Shown here: positions 9,955 through 21,081 of the stretch, in pieces
Position numbering within the stretch: the stretch's first letter is position 1
Layout of the letters: each line of letters starts with the position of its first letter
Assembly: GCA_029204225.1 (NCBI GenBank)
Contig: CM055099.1
Coordinates: forward strand, 41,341,131 to 41,405,130
Length of the DNA: 64,000 bases
Direction: 5' to 3'
DNA from: Diphasiastrum complanatum
Taxonomy: Eukaryota > Streptophyta > Lycopodiopsida > Lycopodiales > Lycopodiaceae
The notes under the pieces: model-generated
Databases searched by the model: none
Told to the model about the DNA's origin: nothing
Seen by the model: only the letters and a program-made list of their open reading frames with translations
Position numbers and translations under genes: made by a program

Positions 9955-12278
9955 TGGTGGCTGGCTTTCTGTGAAAGATTGCCTTTGCTCGGGCTTCATT
10001 CTCTACATTGACTTGTTCAAGTGTCATTCCTTTGGTAGCGAGGAAGTAGTTGTTCCTTTGCATATAATCTTTTTGAAATGATAAGTTGGGATATCCACCC
10101 ATTCCTCAATTGCCCAATGATCCAAGCGGGTTATCAATCAGTGTATTGTTCACAAGATGAGCATACCAACTATCCTTGGTCAGGATTTCAGACATTTCAA
10201 AAGAATGAACAATTAGTGATAGGGCTGCATATGAATATTCTGGAAATTTTTCTTTTATGTACAACTGCTGGATGGATAAGAGTGCATAGGAAATGAGAGA
10301 AGCAATATTTACATGGATTTATGTATAATATGGTTTGGTTATTGAATTAGTGGATCGAAGTAAATTGTTTGCTTTTACTTCTTCCAAGTATTGAGAATAG
10401 TTAGTTTTCCAATCTTTGTAGGTTGCCCACAGATCAGGGAAAAGAAATTGGCTTGAAAATCTAGGAGATATAGTTGTGGGACTAGGAACAATTTCTGTAA
10501 CATCAAAAATATTTATTGTCTCTAGTTCATTCACATACTCGTCCGGAGTAGGGAAAATATTATTTTTGAATGTCTTTAGGTATTCTAAAATATACATACA
10601 AACATCTTGTAACCACATGAATGTAATTAGTCTGCACATTAAACTTATTCTGAACAATGGCTAAGGCCAAGACACCTTTTTGGTGTGTTGTTAGTTTGGC
10701 CCAAAAGCTGTTTAGGTTGGCAAAAGTCCAAGGACTTTCTCATTGCTCTTTGGTGTAACCAAAAATTTTCGGTAAAAAGAGATAATCCATTCTCCATTGG
10801 AGTTTTGGACTATATAAGAGAGGTAAAAAATTGGTTAGTTCTTCCTGGAATGTCTGAAATTCTAACTTTAGCAATGAGTAAACTATCTTGTTTTTCCTTT
10901 TAACGCTGCCGCTTGGTGTAATTTCACTCTGCTACGGAATCACTGCTATTGGTAATGTTGCAACAGTGGATGGTACTTCTGCTACAGCTTCGGTAGTTGG
11001 TTTGGGCTTGTCAGCAACATCGACATCGGTCTGCACTGATTGATCTTTCTATAATTGTCTAAAAACTAGATCACTTTGAGTGGCTTTTTCCGATATGTCT
11101 GCAGCTGGTGTATCCGTTTGCATTGATTCGTCTTGGTGCTGGGCCGGTTCTTCTTCAGAAGTCTAGATCTGGCTTGAATTATAATTCGCCTCTTCCAGCT
11201 CATCCTTCAGCTTCTCGTACTCTGCCAGTTGCGGCTGTAAATAATGCAGCTAGAAGGACTGAATAATTTTTTCTTGAATACCCTTCCAAGCCAGTGGATC
11301 AATTCTATATCTCCCATGTGGAACGCAGGCTCCAAGCGTGACTTCATCACTAATTTGCTACAAAATGGCTTCCTTGGTCTATTTCTTGTATATCATATTT
11401 CTCTGCTTCAACATCTCTCTGGAAATCTATAATTGAAGAAAAGAGTCCTACAGCTGCTTTTGGCTAGCTTCGGCATCCGTCAACTGATCTTCCAACTCCT
11501 TATTAGTGGTTTTGGCTAGCTTCGACATCCTTCAACTGATCTTCCAACTCTTTATTAGTGCTTTAGAGGGCCGCCCGAGCATGTCTTTCTTCTTGTAATG
11601 AAGCTTGCAGAGTCTGGAGTTGTTTCTTGAGCAATGCATTGTCATTCTCAAATTGGTTGGATTGGTCTTACATTGCCTCCAACGCCTCTAGAGTGGCATC
11701 AAATCTGCCTTGGGCTTCCTCTAGGGCTTGTCTTTCTTTGTCAGGTCAATTTTAGCTTCTTCGAGTTTCTTGTTCTTCTGCAACAGCTCTGACTTGGTTG
11801 CTTCCAACTCTTCATCCCTCTAAATATGGTCAACATGTATAGTGTCGTACTTGCTTCCCAGCTTTCTTGAAACCTTTTCCAAATTGACAAAGTGTTGGAT
11901 GGATGCCGGGATGCCTGATAGTAGCGTCCCAAAGGTCTTTAAATAAAGCTCTTTGTCAAGGACCACTGGTTCAACATCATCATCCTGTTCTTGTTGGATA
12001 TCAATTTTTTTTTTATCTTTGTATATTGCTTCTGTCTGGATATCAACCTGCATTGGCTCTTGCTCAGCAACAGCTTCAGTATCGGCTTTTGCCTCTGGTT
12101 CTTGAACTTTTTCATTACTGGAGACTAGCTTGTATTGTGATGAGGGAGATGACATTCTCACCGAACTTGAATTGGGGATCTCTGATATAAGACAATTTAT
12201 ATCTCGGCTTCTCAACACAGTAAAATCTTTCGATGATGATAGTTTTCTGATTACGGATGATGGTACAAATGTGTCCAT
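9955..12278 (-). pseudogene. Long post-integrase ORF of a Gypsy element (unknown protein, about 770 codons)
   Basis: Minus strand, downstream of integrase and upstream of the LTR. The reading can be followed for about 2.3 kb with a handful of stops and frameshifts. Order: an N-terminal part (12278-11820) starting MDTFVPSSVIRKLSSSKD with an acidic, glutamine-rich segment (EQEPMQVDIQTEA); a coiled-coil (about 11830-11170; ELEATKSELLQKNKKLEEAK, later FENDNALLKKQLQTLQ); a linker with repeated MQTD/VQTD motifs (about 11100-10950); and a C-terminal globular part (about 10900-9955; FPTPDEYVNELETIN, FLFPDLWATYKDWKTNY) ending RKPATKKRQCRM. Several internal stops are TAG in glutamine-like positions. 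It matches no pol or chromodomain family I recognise. A 52-bp tandem duplication at 11458-11561 shifts the frame. Confidence 0.6.
11458..11561 (-). repeat. 52-bp tandem duplication inside the coiled-coil ORF
   Basis: Two near-identical 52-bp units (11458-11509 and 11510-11561) each encode NKELEDQL followed by DVEAS or DAEAS. As 52 is not a multiple of three, the duplication shifts the frame, so it arose after the ORF stopped being selected in this copy, or it disabled it. Confidence 0.85.
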
Positions 12279-12725
12279 CCTCTGTTTCGTTTAAGTTTCA
12301 AATCACCTCCGGGCATAACTATGATAAAATCACTAATGGATCGAATTTAAGAAGTCATTTAATTCTAGCTCGAATGGCCAAAGGCTGCAAAACTGGTAAA
12401 ACTGGTTTTGGATGGATTTTAAAAAACAATGGCCATGGCGATGATAGAAGACAAAATCAACAATGGTAGTTGGAAGCGTATTGGATCGTAAGAAGAATAG
12501 TAGCTTAACGATTGTGAAAGAAACAAAGAAAGTGAGAATGAACAAACAAGCAGAAGTGTTTGAAGTGTTCGGCATATTAATGATATATCGGTAGAGTAGA
12601 CCAATATTTAATAAAAAGTGTCCTCCTAATATTGAAGGTACGGTCCTTAAAAAATAAGGTCTAAAAGTATTAAATGTAAATAGCTTCTTTGGTAAACTAA
12701 ACCAATCAAAAATCGCGAAACCTTT

Positions 12726-13034
12726 TGTCACAATTTTCACATACTGAAAATGGTATGTATACTAACATAATAAATTCCACAATAGTGTCGCAATTTTCAC
12801 TAAATACAATGGGAATTATACGTGAAGCGAAGGTGTCGGATTTTTTGCATATTCCTTATATGCTGGAAGCAAGTTGGAAACAAATACAAACAATGTCGCA
12901 TTTTTTGAAAAATGAAAATAGCAAGTGGACGTGGCAAGTAAATTGCAAATGTGCTAACAAAAGTGTCGAGTTTTTCGACAATAATGCATAGTGAAATAAC
13001 AAGGGCAATCAACGTGCTGTGTCGCATTTTTCAG
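12726..13034. repeat. Array of spaced GTGTCGcatTTTTC-like motifs
   Basis: Six occurrences of a 13-16 base motif on the + strand start at about 12726, 12785, 12833, 12893, 12963 and 13019, that is every 48-70 bases: examples are GTGTCGCAATTTTCAC, ATGTCGCATTTTTTGA and GTGTCGCATTTTTCAG. The spacer DNA is not repeated. The array lies between the integrase and the long extra ORF of the minus-strand Gypsy element, in DNA without convincing coding potential. Confidence 0.6.
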
Positions 13035-13104
13035 CATAGGTAAAACAGTGAACCTTGCAAATGTATATGCAACAATGACTATCACAAATTCTTCGCAAAA
13101 GTCG

Positions 13105-13834
13105 CGAAGCTTATCTTGTTATTTCTTTTCAAAAATCAGTCATAGTATCGCTTCACTCTTGATCCATTTACTCGGGTATCAAGTAAATGTCCTTCGAGAT
13201 ATGCTAATTGTAACAATTTATTATTAAAGACTTCAATGACCTTATAAGGTCCCATCTATGTTGTGTGCAATTTCCCTGGAAACAACATGTGTCTGTTGTC
13301 ATACAGAAGCACATAATCTCCATGTTTAGTTCTTGATCTTTTTGATCCACTGATCAAAATTATCTTTCCTTTTATCTTGGACCCATTTAGTTTCTATTAA
13401 TGCTAACCGACGGTCCTCCTCCAACTGCGTTAGAGCAATCATTCGCTCTTGGAGGCTATCATTTTCATCCATCCATTCCTCATTATCAATGCGGAAGGTT
13501 GGAACTTCAAATTCTATGGGTAATATCGGGTGCATTCCATATACAAGATAATATGAGTCTGCCTAGTTGTAATTTTCTCGGCAGTTCGATATGCCCATAA
13601 AACGGATGGTAACTTCTGATCCCAATCGGAAGAATGTGTTTCTGTCACTTTGTTCAGAATTTTGCACAAGATTCCGTAAGCTCGCTCAGTAAGTCCATTT
13701 GCTTTAGGATTATACGGAGTGGTTTGACGGTGTGTGACAGAAAAATACGATAACATAGCTTCAATGGTTTGATTAAGAAAATGGGTTCCCCTATCGCTTG
13801 CAAGTTGGAAACTATAACAATAGGTGATACCCAT
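13105..13834 (-). pseudogene. Gypsy integrase (core and C-terminal module)
   Basis: Minus-strand frames read LASDRGTHFLNQTIEA, YNPKANGLTERAYGILCKIL and LPSVLWAYRTAEKITT, the second half of the integrase core with D and E of the catalytic triad. Then come a connecting helix region (RLALIETKWVQDKRK) and the C-terminal GPY/F module (MGPYKVIEVFNNKLL, TRVNGSRVKRYY) near 13240-13110. The H2C2 zinc finger and first catalytic D are missing because RT/RNase H and the integrase N-terminus were lost at the joint near 13835. No chromodomain follows. Confidence 0.85.
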
Positions 13835-13835
13835 T

Positions 13836-14469
13836 CACTACTTAGAACAAGATTTATGATACCTGCTCTTGTGCATTTATCTAATTCATCTTTCACTAAT
13901 AATGAATACTTTGGATTTAACCTATATTGTCTTTGCCTAACCGGTATGCTCTCCCCATTTAACCGGTATACCTGTTAAATCTTCCATTGACCAAGCAAAT
14001 ACATTTTGATACTTTTGAAGGAGTATTATGATCTCTTCCCATGAGTATTGTTTATACAAATTCATAATTTTACCCTTACTAATTTCTATTTCTACATATC
14101 AGTCTTATCTACCATTTCCTCAGTCAGGCTTGCTCTGGTTCCACCTAGAACTTCCCTTGACTCGGATGTTGGAAACTCATTTTCTTCTTTCTCATCTATT
14201 TCATAACATTCTATGAAATTGACTAAGGATTCTGTAGGTTCTGCTATCTCCTCACCCCATCTCATAAGGTGACCTCCTAATGGACTGACTGTGAGAATGC
14301 CTGGAAAGAATATTTGTTTGGTGGACCAATTTATAATAGCATCTGCCTGGTAAAACCATGGTCTTCCAAATAATATTGAGTATGGTGGCGTATCTAATGG
14401 GTTTATGACAAAGAAATTTATGAAATTGCTCACCAACCATTGTATATTCACAAGTATAAAGAAAAGCAA
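13836..14469 (-). pseudogene. Gypsy protease/RT boundary remnant
   Basis: 14469-14092 encodes PPYSILFGRPWFYQADAI and INWSTKQIFF, the segment after the aspartic protease that precedes RT in Gypsy pol; the catalytic DTG itself is not visible. A separate frame at 13896-13840 has CTRAGIINLVLSSEWVSPIV, the first part of RT. It breaks off there and continues directly as integrase (SDRGTHF), so about 1.5 kb of RT, RNase H and zinc finger is deleted. Confidence 0.75.
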
Positions 14470-14499
14470 CCTAAGTGCTCAACATGGGATCGTAGAAGA

Positions 14500-17400
14500 A
14501 TCGGCCCAATAATTCTAGAATGAAGCAAAACGCATCATCGTCAAACTTAGAAAGTAGTCATAAGGAAAACACACATCAATTATTCTACTTTAACTAATTT
14601 AACCATTGGCAAAAATATTTTTTGTGAACCATTGTAGCTAGTATTTTTCATTAACCATTGTACCAAAAAAACTTATCCAAGAGATATCAAACTTCCAAAA
14701 TATGTTAATCATATGATACTGATTGATGTACATTGTGTAATGTGATAAATATACACTTCACATTCCAAAAAATAGACATGATTAATCAATGTTGAAACTT
14801 CTAGAGCACATAAAAGTTGCAATAAAATCGTTGACTATCTTTGGTCACCCTTGTGCAAGTGCCAAAAGATTCGTATAATGCTAATGTAAGAATTGCATTA
14901 TCATTGCTATTTTTTAGAATACATGTATGGTAGTCAATCTATTATAAGCTCATTTTCTTGTTAGTTGACAATTCTCATATCACATTTTTGAGACCAAATT
15001 GAAAAACTAAAATTTTTATTGCTACAACAAAATTGAGATATAGTGCACAATAGAATATGTAAAATAGAAATTTACTACAATAATAAAGTTGGTCTGTGAC
15101 TCACTTGTCTAGCTAGACTAGTATGATACTTTATCTCAAATATTTGGCTAACTATAAAAAGCTTGTAGCTAGAACAATCTAGAAACTTCATTATAGTTTA
15201 TTGATATTGTTTTAACATCAATGACTTGGAAATTCTTAAAATTACTTATTTGGAATATTGTGCTTGGTCCTACTTCTAGTGTACATTTATAGAGATTAGT
15301 TTTTTATCGTAGTCGGTGTAAATCAAATCTCACGTTATTTCATTTTGTAAAATATCTTTTGGAATAAGACAGTTTTGCTCAATGTACTCAAGTAAAAGAG
15401 CTTCTCAACATTGACCTCAATACGACTTTCTCTACTTATATTTCATTATCTCCTCTACTTGTCAAAACATATATATTTGGAAAGACATCATCTATGTTGT
15501 TGGTCATCTTGGCATGCTTCTAGATTGTCAATCATGTTGAATATATTGGTGATACAAAATTAGGTTGCTTTTGTTAGTGTAGAGCACACTATTACTTCTG
15601 TCATGTAAAAGATTTTTTCTTGATGTCAACATGTTTTTTCACATATAATAACTACAACAACCATACTATTATGCTCTTTATCACTAGCAAGCATGTCTTA
15701 GACTCATTTCCATGATCTCAAAAAGTGATTTTCTTATTTCGATAGATATTAGGATTTATAGCTGAGACATTAGCTTGAGACCTCTCAATGATGGCTTTAC
15801 CATATTGAACTTTGTATTTTGATTCATTGGCTCTATTTTGGACTCACTAAACTTTTGTGAATTTAAAAGGCTGAAACATTACTTTGCAAAAACTGAAAAC
15901 AATTGTCACTCGTTTGTGTGATAATAGAGTAGCAACCTACAATTTTTTTGGATGAAAGTTATATGTACAAATCATTCTATACATAGAATAGTACGCCCAT
16001 TCGAAAGGAATGAAACTAAAAAAAATGAGATAAAAAAGAACAAGCAGGCAAGGTATTGGCATATATAGTTGATTGACCAAATTCTCAAATCTATGACATT
16101 GAATCTAGATTCAAAGTTCCATTAGACTTATCAAATGTGGCCAGGGGATTGGATCACAGTAACTACATCTAGTAACTATGCCTACTGACGAACTATGACA
16201 TGTACTAGTGTAGTTTGAAGTTTACCAATATATTAACTAGTATGGTTAAATAGTTTAACTAGAGACACTGTCATTGGGTAGATTGACACGTTCAGGGCAA
16301 ACACCATCTACTAATAGAATGCTTCCATGCTGCCCGATGGGAATCTAATTTTTTATAAAAGTTTATTTCTATGACTTAATTGATTTCAGCTACGTTACAT
16401 AGATTTCAAATATATGATTGGGCCACATGTTAGACGAAATTAAGAAAAAAAAAAGCATCTTTACAAAGGGTCGTTCTAGAGTTTAGAACTCCTCTAATGA
16501 CAACCGCAATGATGACATTCTTCTATGAACCAATTTTCTGATGCCTGATTCACATTGAAAGCCTTGCAAAATGTTGTAGTGCAAGTTGACATAGAAGTTA
16601 GTCAATGGACTTGAACTCAAATGTTTTTTTTGATAGAAATATATCTAAGCAAGTGTTGTGCCATTACGAATGCATTTTGTTTGATTTTTTAATTAAAGAG
16701 TTTGTATGTTTTTCAAAATTGATTACCTTTTCAAAACACGAATTGATAGATGATGGTATCATGAGTGACAAAATTTTATTTTAGTGGTGAATGATATTTT
16801 CAAGGTTATGACAATATACTTAGCAAACTATCCTTATATTGACAAATCACAAATGAAATCATAAATGTCGGTCCAAATTAGCTTACACATAATTGTCCAA
16901 GAATACTCCAATCTAATTCCCCTCAAAATGCAAAATCATCAAACATGTGAATTGTGCATAATTATAGAGAATATACTTTACAAAGTTGGAATCAAATGTT
17001 GGTATCGTAAAAGTGTACTTATCAATTTAGCTTACAACAAAAACTACATGAATAAGATTTTTGATGTCAATCATAAATTAATTGATGACATTTCAACTAT
17101 TCTTTTAAACTTTTTATGTCCCTATCCATGTGCACAATTTGTATCTAATGTTAGACCTCAAGGTGAGGAAATATGACAACCAGATCGCCATGTTTCTTTG
17201 ATTTTTATCTCCTAACAAAGTGAGTTATTAATCATTCATCCAATCTTAGTCATAGGATATACAAATATGTTAAACATGTACATGAATCCATAATACTATT
17301 ATGGTAAGGTCAATATACCACAATAGTCTCTGTCATTTGAGCATTGTCATTCTCTAAGATTGCACTTTCTATCATCACTTGTACCCAAGCTAGAATTCTT

Positions 17401-17600
17401 ACCACTTACTATCTACTCTTAGTTGTTAGTTCAACATCCATGTTTGAAATATATGGCACATACGACAACATTAATGTTTTCAAAAGAAAAATGCACATCA
17501 CTTTTTTTAGCCATCCACTTTGCATTGACCACTTCTTTCTCTAGTAGTCAGAATATACATTAATGCACAATACAACCACAATATAAGCCTTGCCAATAGA
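14500..17600. other. Anonymous AT-rich DNA
   Basis: No gene, domain or clear repeat structure found on either strand. The longest frame, 16865-17176 (103 codons, plus), is unrecognised and has the composition of random AT-rich DNA. Stop codons are dense elsewhere. It is probably old, decayed repeat DNA. Confidence 0.6.
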
Positions 17601-18599
17601 TAGTAAATAATATTCTTGATGGGCCATTGGTTAGGATCTAAAAGTGGAAATACTATTCTTGATGGCTCTTGGTTGGGATCTAAAGATTGGGTTCATGGGA
17701 CATTGGACTTCACAAGAGTCTGATGCAACTAAGCTATGGGTGTGAAATGATTTGAACAAAAGGAACTTGTTAGATGACAGGTTGTTGTTGGGTGGGTTGT
17801 GCTTACATCCAAATAACCATAACAGACATGAGAAAACTTGGAATCTAGATCTTGGTTTGAAAACGTAAGTTGGAGTCAAGATACCATGGGAAGTACCTTG
17901 GGCCTCTTGGAGTATTGGGGGTTAAGTGGTGGGCCATTTTCTCCTCTCCAATAAAAATCATAAACACCTTTTTTAGTTTGAATTTAGACAATAAATGCTT
18001 TGCCGTGCAAATGAAAGGGGCTTTCACATGGAATGACTTGAAGGACCTGGGCTTTCAAACTGGGGAGTAAGTGCAGATTTTGAAATGACCCTGGACTCTT
18101 CCATGTGAAATCACCCTTGAGTGAGGCAATCAACGTGCTTGAAATTTGATGTGCATGTTGACCTTTTTAGTTGAAAAAGATTTTTGTAACTTTTATGCGA
18201 CATGTATATATAAAGGCCACCTTTCAAAATTTAAAACCCAAAAAAAATTGCTTTTTTGTCCAAACACAATCTTATGTATTTTTTAAAGGAAAACTTGAAA
18301 GTTTGACAAAGTACGTAATTTTAGAATTTACCTTTCAAGCAAAAGGATGCTTTTCTAGCTTGCCTTTAAGTGGAGACTCTAATTTGTTTTTTTACTTTCT
18401 ATGAGGGACACATAGTCCTAGGACATGCATTGGAGCTTGCAAATGACAAGCCAAGACCGTTTCAATTGAATGGGCACCTAATGCACTACTTGCATCATGT
18501 CATTGAGAGCATATAAGGCTGAAAACTAATGATAAAGAAAAACTTATTCTAACGATTGCAATGGTGATAAATGCACTAGTGCATTCCCTGACATGGATG
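17600..18599. other. Anonymous intergenic DNA upstream of COI1
   Basis: No credible gene. There is a short imperfect tandem duplication at about 17616-17684 (TTCTTGATGG.....TTGG(T/G)..GGATCTAAA twice). Frames at 17631-17879, 17870-18070 and 18171-18404 are short and unrecognised. Confidence 0.5.
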
Positions 18600-18786
18600 G
18601 TCATATGGCAGTGTTCTGGAAAGTTGGCATAGTCCAAGAATGGAACCGACTTCTTTTCCCAAAAATCGGTATGAAAAAAATTGTACAGGGTCATAAATCT
18701 TGGGTTTTATAGGGGAAAGAGCTTGTCACAATAGAGGCCGAAGAACTTTTTCACATAAAAAGGTTTCCAGAACAATGGTCATATGG
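18600..18786. mobile_element. MITE copy 1 with inverted termini and 9-bp target duplication
   Basis: The element is 18609-18777 (169 bp), bounded by CAGTGTTCTGGAAA at the left and TTTCCAGAACAATG at the right, and flanked on both sides by the 9-bp direct repeat GTCATATGG (18600-18608 and 18778-18786). A 9-bp duplication fits the Mutator superfamily. Its interior shares AAGAATGGAACCG, CTTTTCCCAAAAA and CTTGGGTTTTATA with elements at 19521-19738 and 47316-47636. Each terminus contains TTCnnGAA (TTCTGGAA, TTCCAGAA). Confidence 0.8.
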
Positions 18787-19092
18787 GTGCAGAGTGCACT
18801 CACTCCAAGAGGCTTGAGAGTTTCTTGAACCAAGGCTGGACATTAAGAACTCTAAGTCTCTATGTTTGCCATTCAACCAAAGATTTCCCTAATTTTTCTT
18901 CACATCAAGCCTTTGCACATGCCAAAGCTGGGACATTCTATAGTTACACTATACTCTTACCTCGCAACTTAATATCACCAAATTTTTATCCTAAATCCAA
19001 GTGATTCGGACATTGTGCCATTAGGACCCCTAGATAAAAAGTTTGCCTATGGTCGTAATACATACGGACTAGGTATTCGTGATGCGGAGGTA

Positions 19093-19196
19093 GGCTACCA
19101 GCTGTAGCACTCCGAGCTGCTGGAGCGGCGAGGGTGGCTACAGCTGTAGCCCACCGTTGGATCATGAATACCAGACATAGCAATTGTGATTCAACG
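19093..19196. repeat. Palindrome and inverted repeat cluster
   Basis: 19136-19151 is a perfect 16-bp palindrome, GGCTACAGCTGTAGCC, and a near copy, GGCTACCAGCTGTAGC, lies 43 bases upstream at 19093. Directly downstream, CCACCGTTGGATC and GATTCAACGGTG form an inverted pair about 20 bases apart. The cluster could fold into hairpins. It may be the remains of a small foldback element; no coding content. Confidence 0.5.
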
Positions 19197-19520
19197 GTGC
19201 AGATTAAAAAAGTGTTAAAATCTTTACTATGACTCAGAATCTGCCCTTTCTAGCCAACCGGATGATGCCATGTGTCCGATATGACTCCTCACAACTGCTA
19301 TGTTCGCCTTTCAACCGAAGGTTTGCAGAACCATTTGGCCTTTCCTTGATAGTCAAATCAGCCTTTGACGTGGAATATATGCACTGCACCCTCGACCGTT
19401 GGATTTGGTCGTGGACGTTCAGATCTTGCCATGTGCTGATAAAAATGACCATTGAAAAGAACGTAAGTGTCATGTATGCCACTTGGCAAGAATCCAACTG
19501 GTGGGGGGAACTCCCTGGGC

Positions 19521-19738
19521 CAGTGTTCGGGAAAGCCAGCATTCTTAAGGAATGGAACCGGCATCTTTTCCCAAAAACCGACAACTACAAAATTTTGCAG
19601 GATTTTTTACGTGATAAATTTGAGATTCTATAGGGGAAAATCGACAAGTAGAATCATATCCCCTCCTATTAGTAGCCGGAATACTCCTTAAGATATGGGA
19701 TTTTTGAGGGAAACCTCAAAAAAGTTTCCGGAACACTG
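19521..19738. mobile_element. MITE copy 2 with inverted termini
   Basis: The left end CAGTGTTCGGGAAAG and right end TTTCCGGAACACTG are perfect inverted repeats apart from one base, and each contains TTCnnGAA. The interior shares AGGAATGGAACCGGCATC and CTATAGGGGAAA with copy 1. The flanks TCCCTGGGC and CCCCTTGTC match at 6 of 9 positions, a possible decayed 9-bp target duplication. It lies about 1.3 kb upstream of the COI1 start codon. Confidence 0.75.
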
Positions 19739-19754
19739 CCCCTTGTCCCTCCAG

Positions 19755-19765
19755 TTTTTTTTTTT

Positions 19766-19801
<36 letters not shown>

Positions 19802-19822
19802 AGAGAGAGAGAGAGTGTGTGT
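19755..19822. repeat. Compound microsatellite T(n)-(GT)n-(GA)n-(GT)n
   Basis: A run of about 16 T is followed by (GT) of about 14 units with one GC interruption, (GA) of about 8 units and (GT)4. It lies 17 bases beyond MITE copy 2. Confidence 0.95.
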
Positions 19823-20220
19823 TGTTTGTTGGGTGAAGCTTCCAGTATTGGCTATGGCGTCGTGCAATTGGCTTTTATGACGCTTTTTCAATGAAGCACT
19901 CATTCATGTACGATGGCCTGATGATGCATTGCATCCATTTCAATGTCGAGTCACAGCAAGAGAAAATGGGAAAGAAGAAAGATCTTATTATTGGATCTGC
20001 TTACTTTTCCTTTCCTTGTACTTTGACTGTTGCTACTTAGTACTTACTAGTAGTAAATCAGGATCGACAGTTAGCCCGTAGTACGTAGGACATGCAGAAA
20101 GCAATGAAGGAACGGTAATGATAAAGGCAAAAGGCACTCAGGATCAGGGACGCCTGGGACGGGATGTAAAGGCTCTGGGCAGCTTTGAAAGTCATGTGGA
20201 TGACTAGATATTCCAACCCA

Positions 20221-20705
20221 GATGTAGCGTTTTTCTGCTTTGGGAACATATATGTTCGCTACTGTTTTCTGTTACAAGAGTGGCAAAACAAGCTCTGAAA
20301 GTGATGATGTTATGCCCAGCAGATGGAGTGTTTTTCTTTTTGGATTGATATGCTTGCTGCTTCTTTTGGATCCAGAAGTGGATAGAAGCTTTGAACGTTA
20401 TGCAGCTATATTTAAATAATAATAATAATCCGGCCCAGATGTAGTGCTTTGTTTTTTTTTTTTCTAGTGATGTGCTTGCTGGTCTTTTCTGATCCAGGAG
20501 TAGAAAGAGACTTTGAAAGTGATGTAGATAGTTTGTCCCAGATGCAGTTTTTTCTGTTTCGATTGGAATGCTTGCTGCTTTGTTCCGATCCGATTTGCGG
20601 CAAGAAGCTTCGAAAGTAATGTAGTTGATCCAGCCCAGATGCAGTTTTTCTTGCGTTTTGATTTGTATGGTTGCCGATTCAGGAGTAGCAATTGTTGAAG
20701 GTTTT
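20221..20705 (+). repeat. Five-unit minisatellite upstream of COI1
   Basis: Imperfect tandem units start at about 20221, 20322, 20438, 20541 and 20638 (period 97-116 bases). Most begin CCCAGATG(T/C)AG, continue with a T-rich stretch and TGCTTGCTGCTTTGTTCCGATCC-like sequence (variants of ATGCTTGCTGCTT and GATCC), and end GAAAGTGATGTAG-like. They lie 0.4-0.9 kb before the COI1 start codon. The minus-strand frames over it (20412-20712) are only reflections of the repeat. Confidence 0.8.
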
Positions 20706-21081
20706 GCGGCATAGTTCAGGAGTCAGGATTACTGTTGTTATCCCTGAATTTATGTTCCTAGGGCTTTAGCTTGTCGGAATCCAACAAAAAGTTCATCTCT
20801 GTTAATTGTTACGCCAGTTATTGCCCCCAGTTATTGTTAGCTTTGTAAAGCTTGAAGTCAACAAAAGGGTGTTATGGATGTCAAAGATTCTGTGCTTCAA
20901 AAATAGAATATACTGAAATTTTTCTTTGTAAGGGCCTACAGCTAGTTGAGCAGGAGATATCACGATGAGTGCAACAGTCAACTCTCATACGCATAATAAT
21001 GTCTTGAGAGGGTGCAGCACCTTGGATCACAGTTTTGGCTGAAGGAAGATTTTTCTTTGGCTATGTAAATCAGCCTCAACC

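Noticed and set aside
14500-17600. Possible LINE or DNA transposon in the anonymous stretch
   Set aside because: No domain motif, terminal repeat or target duplication could be found by eye; a repeat-library search would be needed to decide.
19234-19633. Overlapping frames of 134 and 116 codons upstream of COI1
   Set aside because: They overlap on opposite strands, run into a MITE and have no recognisable domain.
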